Shown here piece after piece: positions 47,001 through 53,997 of a DNA stretch of 64,000 nt. Under the pieces are notes generated by a model. The model saw only the letters and a program-made list of their open reading frames with translations, made no database searches and was not told the DNA's origin. The position numbers and the translations under genes were made by a program. Source of the DNA: Arion vulgaris (taxonomy: Eukaryota; Mollusca; Gastropoda; Stylommatophora; Arionidae); assembly GCA_020796225.1 (NCBI GenBank), contig CM036753.1, forward strand, positions 78,575,441 through 78,639,440, in the 5' to 3' direction. How positions within the stretch are numbered: position 1 is the first letter of the stretch; each line of letters opens with the position of its first letter.

Positions 47001-47475
47001 ATTAACACACAGAAAACTGCTTCAAAAACCTTCAGTCCCTCTTCCACATCACAAAAAAATATAATTCTCCATCAAATGACAAACTCTGCCAACAGATGAA
47101 TTACCCACACAGTATCCACCTTTTACACAAGATTTACATGAAAACAAAACATTGACAAGTGCTAAGCAAAATGGACCATAAAAGTATTGACTTCATGACT
47201 ATTCACTGTAGTGCATTGATGTCCTATCGATCAGTTTTTTTCTTTATACATTGCATTAGTAAAAATAATATGTTTATTCTACTTTCGTTTTATCATTTTA
47301 TTTACCTTGCTTCTACATTCTACAGGGACACACAGCTACTGTAACGTATGATGGAAGGAATGTTGTCAGTACAAATATCCCTACTACTCCAGCACAGGGA
47401 TTTGCTGGTATAGGAACAGACACTTTTGGTTTAGCAGATTTTGATAACCTTTATATTGATACACATGCAAACTAA
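20051..47475 (+). CDS. GALC: Galactosylceramidase (GALC-like), copy B, complete 18-exon gene
   Basis: GH59 lysosomal enzyme that removes galactose from galactosylceramide and related sphingolipids. Exons: 20051-20191, 22284-22352, 23433-23496, 23966-24053, 26180-26342, 27816-27854, 28660-28787, 29704-29821, 32389-32426, 33902-34026, 36893-37032, 38225-38314, 39689-39778, 41243-41384, 42914-43088, 45381-45544, 46770-46843, 47326-47475. Together they make 1998 nt and 665 residues with no internal stop, close to the vertebrate length. Residues 1-22 form a signal peptide ([15 protein letters not shown] core). A TIM barrel follows, with GGISGGGATS near 41-50, acid/base Glu179 in IWNER and nucleophile Glu254 in WSSED. 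A beta-sandwich comes next and a lectin-like domain from about 465. N-glycosylation sequons are at 168, 392, 526 and 552. All introns are GT-AG. The start is the only ATG giving the signal peptide. The acceptor at 26179 was chosen to keep frame. Confidence 0.95.
21129..21502 (+). mobile_element. LINE 3' end fragment, nested insertion
   Basis: The plus strand encodes the C-terminus of a second LINE family: [20 protein letters not shown], then [20 protein letters not shown] and [17 protein letters not shown]. It ends in TTGATGATGATGA. It is flanked by AGATGTTAAAT at 21118-21128 and 21503-21513. It is severely 5'-truncated. Confidence 0.85.
21514..21723 (+). repeat. SINE-like insertion sharing the same target duplication
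   Basis: Contains a box B-like GGTTCAAACCCC near 21533 and no coding potential. AGATGTTAAAT borders it at 21503-21513 and 21724-21734. Its family is otherwise not seen in this window. Confidence 0.65.
23096..23350 (+). repeat. tRNA-derived SINE, same family as 4246-4545
   Basis: The head reads CGAAGTGGTTAAGACATTTG with box B-like TGGTTTGAATCC. The body holds TTCCTGGAGCTACGGAATTT and GCGCAATGAAGTAAATCC. It lies in intron 2 of copy B, about 80 bp before exon 3. Confidence 0.7.
24249..24346. repeat. (TA)n microsatellite
   Basis: Nearly pure TA dinucleotides with a few AAATAT interruptions. It directly precedes the tandem dimer at 24352 and lies in intron 4 of copy B. Confidence 0.95.
24352..24835 (-). 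repeat. 294-bp head-to-tail dimer with hammerhead-like core (possible retrozyme or Penelope-type repeat)
   Basis: The block starting CAACGTTTCGACCAACAAGG occurs at 24411 and 24705, 294 bp apart. About 120 bp after each start differ by only one base. On the minus strand each copy reads TTGATAA, then a GGCC/GGTC stem, then GAAAC (plus coordinates 24414-24442 and 24708-24736). This resembles the hammerhead CUGANGA-stem II-GAAA core. The other end has a hairpin with 9-bp arms (24625-24633 and 24668-24676). TA tracts lie between and before the copies. It is in intron 4 of copy B. I cannot show catalytic competence: stem I is not evident. Confidence 0.6.
25260..25930 (-). mobile_element. RNase H LINE remnant, degraded
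   Basis: It aligns block by block with the minus-strand element at 6940-7690, for example ATCATACTCAATGAATCGCT here against ATCATACTCGATGAATCACT there, and AGTGTACTTTTGTGACTCAA against AGTGTAGTTTTGTGAATCCA. Many indels are present. It lies in intron 4 of copy B. Confidence 0.65.
26930..27350 (+). mobile_element. LINE C-terminal remnant
   Basis: Interrupted frames read [20 protein letters not shown], then CCRLNRHI. This resembles the LINE tail motif in which a THQVxIFRLRTGHxRLNxHM-like stretch precedes a Cys-rich end. It lies in intron 5 of copy B. Confidence 0.55.
27414..27614 (-). repeat. tRNA-derived SINE, 'GTGGCACCGAACCGAAGGG' family
   Basis: On the minus strand it has a tRNA-like head around GCGCGTTGGACGATGGTGTG, then GTGGGTTCAATTCCGACGGG (box B-like), the conserved body GTGGCACCGAACCGAAGGGT and an A-run end. 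ATATTGCTA flanks it at 27397-27405 and 27615-27623. Relatives are at 50135, 51293 and 53040. Confidence 0.8.
27935..28075 (+). repeat. SINE type X, 3'-truncated
   Basis: GCGACCTACAAGACATGTCA, then AGAGGCGACTGAGGTAGGGG and CTACCCTAGTAAATAAAAGC. It lies about 80 bp after exon 6 of copy B. Confidence 0.65.
29080..29525 (-). mobile_element. LINE C-terminal remnant
   Basis: The minus strand reads [20 protein letters not shown], then [15 protein letters not shown]. This is the stretch after the reverse transcriptase fingers found in many LINEs (…LNAFExxCLRxIxxIxW). It lies in intron 7 of copy B. Confidence 0.65.
30740..31600 (-). mobile_element. LINE reverse transcriptase remnant
   Basis: The minus frame at 31026-31337 contains [20 protein letters not shown] and [14 protein letters not shown], matching the LLYGCESW ... 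RRMLRIxW motif of LINE polyproteins. Farther 5' on the same strand, degraded sequence near 31540 resembles a [15 protein letters not shown] RT motif. It lies in intron 8 of copy B. Confidence 0.65.
32640..33000 (-). other. Possible old retroelement segment
   Basis: Minus-strand frames read [20 protein letters not shown], then [19 protein letters not shown]. The length and setting suggest decayed element coding sequence, but I do not recognise the family. It lies in intron 9 of copy B. Confidence 0.3.
33071..33240 (+). repeat. SINE type Y, variant
   Basis: CCCGAGTGGTTACCGGGCCC, then the core GCATGTCGTAAGAGGCAACT. Past the core it switches to a different body (GGGGCTAGCTACCCCACACT), unlike other type Y copies. 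Confidence 0.65.
34030..35740. other. Copy B intron 10, unassigned part
   Basis: A weak type X/Y SINE 3' fragment is visible at about 34190-34320 (CTCAGCTCAAATCACAAAGT). The remaining sequence shows no recognisable gene, RNA or repeat. Confidence 0.45.
35752..36786 (-). mobile_element. 5'-truncated LINE with 11-bp target duplication
   Basis: Same family as 20315-22196: the TCATCATCATCATCAGG 3' end is at 35752. The minus strand then encodes [40 protein letters not shown] and reverse transcriptase sequence up to 36786. Perfect direct repeats ATTCGTAGTCT lie at 35741-35751 and 36787-36797. It sits in intron 10 of copy B, 106 bp before exon 11. Confidence 0.9.
37110..37390. repeat. Inverted pair of hammerhead-like repeat ends
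   Basis: The left half (AACTGCAGTAAAACTACGTA, AGCAACAACGTCTCAACTAA) and the right half (CTTGATAAAGGCCTTTGGTC, AAAACTACAGTACTTTTGTA) are the same element in opposite orientations with an unrelated middle. It is diverged compared with the dimer at 24352 and lies just after exon 11 of copy B. Confidence 0.6.
37455..37630 (-). repeat. SINE type Y 3' fragment, diverged
   Basis: TCTTCTTCTTAGCGTTCGTT, then TTGTGATATATAATTGATCT and GCTCCTAAATGTGTTTGATA. It corresponds to the reverse-oriented type Y element at 43602-43848 but is older. Confidence 0.5.
37900..38010 (-). repeat. Unclassified dispersed repeat (GGGTCAGYGAGC family)
   Basis: Reverse-complemented, the segment reads GGGTCAGCTGGCACTGATCA, then AGACCCTACCCCACCTCCTC. 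This matches 50727-50830 (GGGTCAGTGAGCTGGATCAA, GCCCTACCCCACCTTCATGC). A third, weaker start is at 63218. Confidence 0.5.
38480..38850 (+). mobile_element. LINE C-terminal remnant
   Basis: Broken plus-strand frames include LYDRESWTI, matching the LYGxESWT motif, and [20 protein letters not shown], matching the LGHVxRxxxxxxxxxxxGKI region. It lies in intron 12 of copy B. Confidence 0.5.
39006..39616 (+). mobile_element. 5'-truncated LINE with 12-bp target duplication
   Basis: Encodes [20 protein letters not shown] and [16 protein letters not shown], then the C-terminal region. It ends CTGATGATGATG and is in the opposite orientation to the copy at 35752-36786. Perfect direct repeats AAAGCAGTAGGA flank it at 38994-39005 and 39617-39628. 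It sits in intron 12 of copy B and ends about 70 bp before exon 13. Confidence 0.9.
39779..40960. other. Copy B intron 13, unassigned part
   Basis: I see no recognisable gene or dispersed repeat between exon 13 and the TA microsatellite at 40972. Confidence 0.4.
40972..41060. repeat. (TA)n microsatellite
   Basis: About 85 bp of TA dinucleotides with two short CA/TG interruptions near 40987-41000. It lies in intron 13 of copy B. Confidence 0.95.
42216..42552 (+). repeat. Full-length tRNA-derived SINE with 12-bp target duplication
   Basis: The head has a box A-like GTAGCTCGCCTGCTAGCTGT and a box B-like GGGTTCGAACCT. The body is about 250 bp, and the tail is a long A-rich run. Perfect direct repeats ACAGCTGACAAC are at 42204-42215 and 42553-42564. 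The perfect flanks and long tail indicate a recent insertion. It is in intron 14 of copy B. A truncated relative sharing GCAAAAATCAGT is at 49730-49995. Confidence 0.9.
43118..43270. repeat. 'GATTGAT...CATCATCATTGCAC' repeat, copy 2
   Basis: ATCACCATCATCATTGCACA, then GTGTGCTCCGATCTCTTTCT and GGAAGATCTAAGCTGCAGTG, in the same order as at 1731-1870. It starts 30 bp after exon 15 of copy B. Confidence 0.65.
43602..43848 (-). repeat. Full-length SINE type Y with 12-bp target duplication
   Basis: Reverse orientation: the CTTCTTTGCGTTCGTTC 3' end, core AGTCGCCTCTTACGACATGC, and head CCCAAATTTGGGCCCGTAAC ending CACTCTGGCG. Perfect direct repeats ATATTGTTACAT are at 43590-43601 and 43849-43860. The boundaries define the type Y unit as about 247 bp. 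Confidence 0.9.
44283..44390 (+). repeat. 3' fragment of the 8119-type SINE
   Basis: GGCGTGATGTGACCACATCA, then ATACAGGCTAACACTATTGC and AAGGTATGAAAGGTCC match the 3' third of 8119-8377. Confidence 0.7.
44640..45010 (+). mobile_element. LINE C-terminal remnant
   Basis: The plus strand reads [20 protein letters not shown], then [10 protein letters not shown] and [20 protein letters not shown]. This is a clear RWxxxIxxxL...DRxxW-type LINE C-terminus, broken by a stop at the GRL*PRW position. It lies in intron 15 of copy B. Confidence 0.75.
46043..46312 (-). repeat. 8119-type SINE, reverse orientation, with target duplication
   Basis: On the minus strand the head reads TAGCATAGTGGTTAGTGCAC (box A-like) and the body GTGGCTGGCCACATCACCCA. 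TTGAGCTGGCCAGT (46029-46042) and TTGAGCTGGGCAGT (46313-46326) flank it, 14 bp with one mismatch. It lies in intron 16 of copy B. Confidence 0.85.
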
Positions 47476-48202
<727 letters not shown>

Positions 48203-48349
48203 ACACACAAAATATTAATAATATCGCAATCTTTAATAGTTATTCATCCACTAACTTATATGTGCTAATGAATAAACTTTAGCTTTTGTATACATTACTC
48301 ATGTTGGTTGTAACAAATCTGTGTGATAATAGCAAATTATACATTTTGT

Positions 48350-48585
48350 CACCCGTGTGGTGCCGGGGCTCACATGGGGAGCAAAGAATAGTAACACTGC
48401 GACCTACAAGGCATCTCATAAGAGGTGACTGAGGTAGGGGTCTAGGGAAGCTACCCTAGTAAATATAAAGCTTTGCAGCGATCGGATGTGCTGGCCTATT
48501 GTAGATGCATAATTGGCACAATGTACAATCACTTTTAGGCTCAAATCACAAAGAGTGGTCAATATGGAGCGTTTGAAGAAAAGAA
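48350..48585 (+). repeat. SINE type X, near full length
   Basis: CCCGTGTGGTGCCGGGGCTC, then CGACCTACAAGGCATCTCAT, CTACCCTAGTAAATATAAAG and AGTGGTCAATATGGAGCGTT. This is the clearest type X head. Confidence 0.75.
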
Positions 48586-48829
48586 TATATTTTGAGAAAC
48601 CCGAACATACCAACTTATTATTTACTATAACCAAGGTCACCGTATCAGCTACCACACACACACAATTTCTCAGTCTTTTTAACTTTACTTATTGTCTCAT
48701 AAATATTTAAGCCATACAGTTCTTGAAACCCTACAGAAAACATTTTCTGCATACACATTCAGATGTCCCAGTGAATATTTTTAGAACTACATTAAACCAC
48801 ATGTAGGATTATGCACTTATTTCTTTGAT

Positions 48830-49680
48830 TTGGTTATGAAGAAATCAACATATAACACTCAAACAGGACTACAGTGGAATCTCCTGGAGCATCTAGTACA
48901 CTTAGACTTTGCAGATGTCGTATGTGCCATTAGCCAAAAGCAAAGACATCTACAGTAAAAGATAGACACTATCAATAAAATAGCAAAATAGGTTGCACTA
49001 AGGATCAATACAAATAAAACCAAAATAATGGGGATAACATGACGACTGGAGGACACATACAAAAATAGAATACTGCTCTAGATATAGTAATAAGTTTTAA
49101 CTACTTCAGCAGTACTGTTTCTTCAGATGGAAACATTATGGTCAAATTAATGAATCTCAGCTGCCTGTACCTGTGGAGCAACAAAGCAGTCCCCAGAGCA
49201 CATCCTGCGCAGTCTAGGAATGAAAATCTGGCCAACAGAAACAATCCTACAAAACAAACTATGGGGGACTGGTGAAGACCTCAAGCGCACCACTCTGTTT
49301 ATGACACATACCAGAGTAGTCACATAGCAGAAGTTGATCACAGAAGAAGATGGTCAGAATTAATCAAAGAACTGAAGGAAAAATTCAGCCTACAACAGGC
49401 TTCACAACTTTTGGTAATTTAACATTTACAGCACTAATGCAAAGCTCCAGATATACAAAACTTGTGATAGGACAATATAGCTCTATGGATCTGGACTTGG
49501 AAACAGATAAATAGAAAGTAGGTTAAGAGGATTTAAGAGAAGACTTTTCAGAAGATTACTTGGGTATACCTGAAAGGTTAAGATTAAGCAATATCAGACT
49601 TCAAGAACTATTGGATCTGGAAGACATAATAAAGGGATACAAAAAAGATGATGGTGATGAATTGAACATGTTCACAGGAT
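48830..49680 (+). mobile_element. LINE reverse transcriptase remnants (two adjacent pieces)
   Basis: Near 48875-49030 the plus strand reads WNLLEHLVHLDFADVVCAIS, then QKQRHLQ and RINTNKTKIMGI. This matches the LDFADDxxLLSH...NxxKTKxM region of RT with the second Asp changed to Val. A second piece near 49440-49680 resembles a LINE C-terminal region. Both are full of stops. Confidence 0.65.
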
Positions 49681-49729
49681 AAGAAAAGAAAGGCGGCTAA
49701 AGGTTACCAATAGCGAAGTTCATAACAAG

Positions 49730-49995
49730 TTGGGCTAGTGACTATGTGCCATGGAAATTCTGGGGTGCGAGGCCAGCTTAGGCCAAAAATTCTCGGTGTA
49801 CACATAGCACGCGGTTGGACATCAGGAAAGTCTGATCCTTTACTTGAGGATCTAAATTACAAGAATCTCTGAAGTTGGACTAAGGTTCGCCTGAAGGGCG
49901 AGGGACACTGGTGATTAGGAAAGCAAATCTTCATGCAAAAATCAGTCAGAGGTGTCATATTAGGTGTCATGACTATACCTGATATTATAACGGGC
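49730..49995 (+). repeat. Fragment related to the 42216 SINE
   Basis: It shares the stretch CTTCATGCAAAAATCAGT and the A-rich end AGAAAAACAAAAGAAAGG with the SINE at 42216-42552. The 5' part diverges. Confidence 0.45.
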
Positions 49996-50134
49996 AAATG
50001 AAGAAAAACAAAAGAAAGGAGGCCAAAACATGCAATGCAGCGGTCACCGCAGTGATAAAAAAAAGTGAGGTCTAGGAGGCACATCTCAAAGTTATGCTTA
50101 AAACTAGGTTTGAAGTAAAAAGACACAACATAAG

Positions 50135-50285
50135 CCCCCTGTGAGTGCAGTTCAATTCCGTGGCTGGCAGAAAAAATAAAGGTTCCCAGATTTACTGTGT
50201 TCGTGGCACCGAACCAAAGGGTTACAATGTCCATGGCACCGAGCCAAGAGCTGAAAGCTCAAGTGCTTCTGGATCAGAAAGAAAA
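50135..50285 (+). repeat. 'GTGGCACCGAACCGAAGGG' SINE, 5'-truncated
   Basis: CCCCTGTGAGTGCAGTTCAA, then TTCGTGGCACCGAACCAAAG and GCTCAAGTGCTTCTGGATCA. It lacks the tRNA-like head. Confidence 0.7.
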
Positions 50286-50726
50286 AAAGACTCAAAATTG
50301 AAGTAAATGGACATTTTTACCTTTGGGTACAACAAGAACTGATAATTAGGTACAAATTATCTTTTACAGCCCAACATTAGAAGCTATAATTGATTGGAAA
50401 TTTTTAAAAACTATGTAGTGATCAGATGGTGGCTGTAAGAATGTGTGACACATCAGGTTGGTTTGAAATAAAAAAGAGAATCCAACAATGCTGTATTCTG
50501 TTGCCTTGTCTAACATATGGACAGAAAAACATGAGAAATATTACAGAAGATAGCTAAATACATAACTTTAATCCTGTTACCTGGGCAAAGTCAATTGTCT
50601 TTCCCAGGTTGTATCAGTTTTCCATATATTCTGCAACTGTGCACTCTCTGGCCATATCTGTTGTCTTGGGTATTTGTAGGCATATTAGCTACAGGCATAA
50701 CAAATAAAAGGGACAACGCTGCGTTA

Positions 50727-51260
50727 GGGTCAGTGAGCTGGATCAAGCCCTACCCCACCTTCATGCGGTGGCCTTTGAAACAGACTAGCGCACTGTAGTC
50801 TGGCCAAGAGGATAGGGATCAAGGGAGAGCTGCCGTGATTTAAGGTAGTGTGAGCGTAATTATGAATACTATGAGATCTATTTGCAACAAAGACGAGCAG
50901 AATCACGGAGTTAAAACGTACACAAGTGTCTCCTGGCTGATGTCTAGAGAGGTAACAGGTACAAGTGCAGTATAAATGAATGCTGAACGCGTGTAAAATG
51001 GCATAACGAGTCCAAACATGTAGACTTAATCGACCAACGTCATTGGTCACAGTATCTCTTGCCCGCTCTCTGCAAGACTGTAAAAGGCCGATACAATTCG
51101 TCTGTCCTAACAAGGGAAGACTGTAGTAAACTCTGTACGGGAGGCGGAACTCAGGGATTTGGGTGGGGTAATGTTGGCCATTCCACCTCCTATGAAACTG
51201 TCCTCCTTGGGGAAAATGGGTTAGACAATATTGGCAAAAATAAAAGTTGTGTTCGTGCTT
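50727..51260 (+). other. Unclassified repeat-like segment
   Basis: The first 100 bp (GGGTCAGTGAGCTGGATCAA...) match the reverse of 37900-38010. The remainder, with a 67-codon frame at 51059-51262, is GC-richer than its surroundings and has no recognisable motif. Confidence 0.4.
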
Positions 51261-51292
51261 AATGAATATGCCCTTCTTGACTATCTGTGTTC

Positions 51293-51498
51293 GCCCGCCT
51301 GCCCAGCGTGTTCGTAGTGTGTTGGGCTACGGGTGACTAGCCCTCTGTGAGTGCTGGTTCAATTCCGTGGGCTGGTAGAAAAGCCACAGGTTCCCCAGAT
51401 TCACGGTGTTCGTGGCACCGAACCGAAGGGTTACGATGTCCATGGCACCGAGCTGAAGACCTGAAAGCTCAAGTGCTTCTGGATCGGGAAAAAAAAAT
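51293..51498 (+). repeat. 'GTGGCACCGAACCGAAGGG' SINE, full length
   Basis: The tRNA-like head GCCCAGCGTGTTCGTAGTGT and box B-like GGTTCAATTCCGTGGG are followed by the body GTGGCACCGAACCGAAGGGT and an A-run. TATCTGTGTTC (51282-51292) and TACCTGTGTTC (51499-51509) flank it, 11 bp with one mismatch. Confidence 0.85.
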
Positions 51499-51899
51499 TA
51501 CCTGTGTTCAGTCTCAGCTTTGGAAATACAGAGGTAACACTTCAAATTGTCTTGTGGAGTCAAAGTGTCCTTGATCGGTTGAGAATGTTCCTAAACCAGA
51601 ACGACCTAACCGAGTCAGTAAAGTTGAAAAGCATGAACATGCTCTTTAGAGCAGATCACATGCATGCTGCATTGAGTGGCTGAAAAAAGATCATTAAAAG
51701 AATGAACGACGTTCAGTGCTAGAGAAGCAAAAAATGTATGGAAATGCAAGATCAAGCAAATGCAAAGACTGGTTTAGGATAGGCAAGCTACCCTAGTAAA
51801 TAAAAAGTGGCCCAGAAATTGAATGTGCTGACCTACTGGTCTGTAGAAGCATAAATGTTTTAGCACAAATTTAGTTTGCTGCATCTAGTCACCGTTTAG

Positions 51900-53030
51900 A
51901 GCATATGTTAGGTTTCAGTCTTGTAGTATCTATCCTCTAATTGAGTGGGACAGTCTTCATGTGTCAATTTTCTTTCATACTTTTCTTCTTTTCTCTGATG
52001 AAGGTTGTCTTTACTTTGTTGTGCAAGATTAGGGTTTCATCTGTTGGGTTGATTTTCCCCTTTTCTGTATATAGGCATAGTATTGTGTGGAGTTTGTCTA
52101 GGTTTTGGGATCAGAAGGGTTGGTAATCTTTCCTATTGAAATACTGCTTTTGGCTGAATATAAAACACACTTGTTGAAGATTTTCAACTTGGAATAAAGA
52201 GCTATTTTTTTTCTTCAGGACATCATCACTATATGAGAAAATCTTGCTTCTTTGCTTTTTTTCTAATTCTAGCTGGGATGTACATTTTCTTTACCAGCTA
52301 TTTTTCCATTCTTATACTAAGAGTTTATGGCCTCTATCACTCAGTTACTGGTACACTTTTAAACTCATGAGTATTTAAAAGCCGTTACAGTAACGAGACA
52401 GCTAGTTGTTATCCATGACCATGAGTAAGGTTATCAATTTGTTTAGGATATATAGGCTGTTACTTGTCTCTGCCTTGCATTTGGCAGTGTATCCCAACTT
52501 GGGATGACTGTTAATTGATTTTTCCTTTCTTACCCCAACTCATATTAGGCTGCTCATCGTTTCTGTATAGGTCAGGCGAGATTTGCTGCTGCTTATTTCA
52601 TGCCATCTACTATCTACAGGTATTTGTCAGTTAGATTTCTTTACCTCTTGACATTTGGTACTAAAAGTTCAGAGATGAGATGTCATAATCTAGGTCATTT
52701 GTGCCTGTGAGAGGGTTTCACATTACCAATTGCAAAATCAATGTATATGGTTTGGTCAGCTGGATTTGTCTGTCCAGATCTCACCCCTAGTGAGAAAATA
52801 AAGTCCTGTGGGGTACGGCTCACTCACTGGTGGAGAAATAAACAAGTAGTAGAAATTTGCTAGTGGGATTTCTCCCATCTGCAATCATGAAGTTCAGCTA
52901 GGCATTGTCAGGATGTGGTATGAGGAGCCATGACCTATGTGGAGGAATGGGGATCAAACAGGATTATGACTATCGGTGACCAGAATGTTTGTCCTTTTCC
53001 ATGAGGTCTACTCTTCTAAGGTATGAGTGT
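51900..53030. other. Intergenic, nothing recognised
   Basis: AT-rich sequence without a gene or repeat that I can identify. Minus-strand frames around 52750-52900 may be old element coding sequence, but there is no firm motif. Confidence 0.4.
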
Positions 53031-53039
53031 GAAGTATGG

Positions 53040-53226
53040 GCCTGCCCAGCGTGTTCGTAGCGCGTTGGACTGCGGGTGACTAGCCCTCTGTGTGTGCGGG
53101 TTCAATTCCACGGGCTGGCAGAAAAGCCACAGATTCACGGTGTTCATGGCATCGAACCGAAGGGTTACGATGCCCATGGCACCGTGCCGAAGAGCTGAAA
53201 GCTCAAGTGCTTCTGGATCGAAAAAA
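53040..53226 (+). repeat. 'GTGGCACCGAACCGAAGGG' SINE
   Basis: GCCTGCCCAGCGTGTTCGTA, GCGCGTTGGACTGCGGGTGA, box B-like GGGTTCAATTCC and the conserved body ending CTTCTGGATCG plus an A-run. No target duplication is evident. Confidence 0.8.
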
Positions 53227-53249
53227 ACAAGGCAGTGGAAAAACATATA

Positions 53250-53590
53250 GACTATGTGCTTTTGAATATGTTACGAAGAGTCCTCTGTATACCATGTACA
53301 GAGAAGAGAACAAATAGATATATGCAGAAATAATTCAAAATCAAAGAAAACTGGCTGATGTTACTATTGTTACAAATAAGAAAATTTAAATATTTTGGAC
53401 ATAAAAAAAACAGGAAAGTTGGAGACCATTGTCACATTGTGTAAGGAGGCTTCCCAGCAAAGACGAGAAGAGGAAGGTCACATTGAAGATGGATTAAGGG
53501 TGTAACTGATGATTTGAGCATGACAGCTGCAGAGGTGGGACGTCTGACATATGAAATTTCGAAGGACTGTTAGGGTGACACATTTCAGCT
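53250..53590 (+). mobile_element. LINE C-terminal remnant
   Basis: In broken frames: CTEKRTNRYMQK, then a segment like FKYFGHxxR and a GRPRxRW-like region (AGAAGAGGAAGGTCACATTG), ending at the DRxxW-like tail near 53560. It lies about 0.4 kb upstream of the KAT7-like start. Confidence 0.6.
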
Positions 53591-53849
53591 CAGGACAAGC
53601 TATTTAATTACGATGGCAACTCATCCCACCAAAACCCTATGCGAAGTGGGGAAAAGTTGAAAGTCATAGGCATTTCTAATTTTCTTACAGTTATTGTACA
53701 ACATATACGATATTTGTATAACCATGAGAATTATATATATGCATTATCGAAGTGAAGTACACGGCACATCAAAAGATTGTTTATAAAAATTGCATTCCGC
53801 GGCTAGATGGAAAAGTTAGATTCTTGCAGAAGGGGAGATAACTGATAAG

Positions 53850-53866
53850 TGCGAGCCGGAAGTTAG
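53850..53866 (+). promoter_or_regulatory. ETS-type site in the KAT7-like 5' region
   Basis: GCCGGAAGT at 53855-53863 fits the ETS-family consensus (CCGGAAGT) common in promoters of broadly expressed animal genes. It lies about 140 bp upstream of the chosen ATG at 53998. The promoter assignment is inference from position and motif only. Confidence 0.35.
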
Positions 53867-53997
53867 TAAATTTAGCGCCTGCAATAGCATCTTCGCAACA
53901 CAACAATCTATAACATATTTTCATACCTTTTCTTGTTTCTTGACTGTCAACAGATTACATTTGAAGGAGTTTGAGTTATATTATCATCTAAGACATC

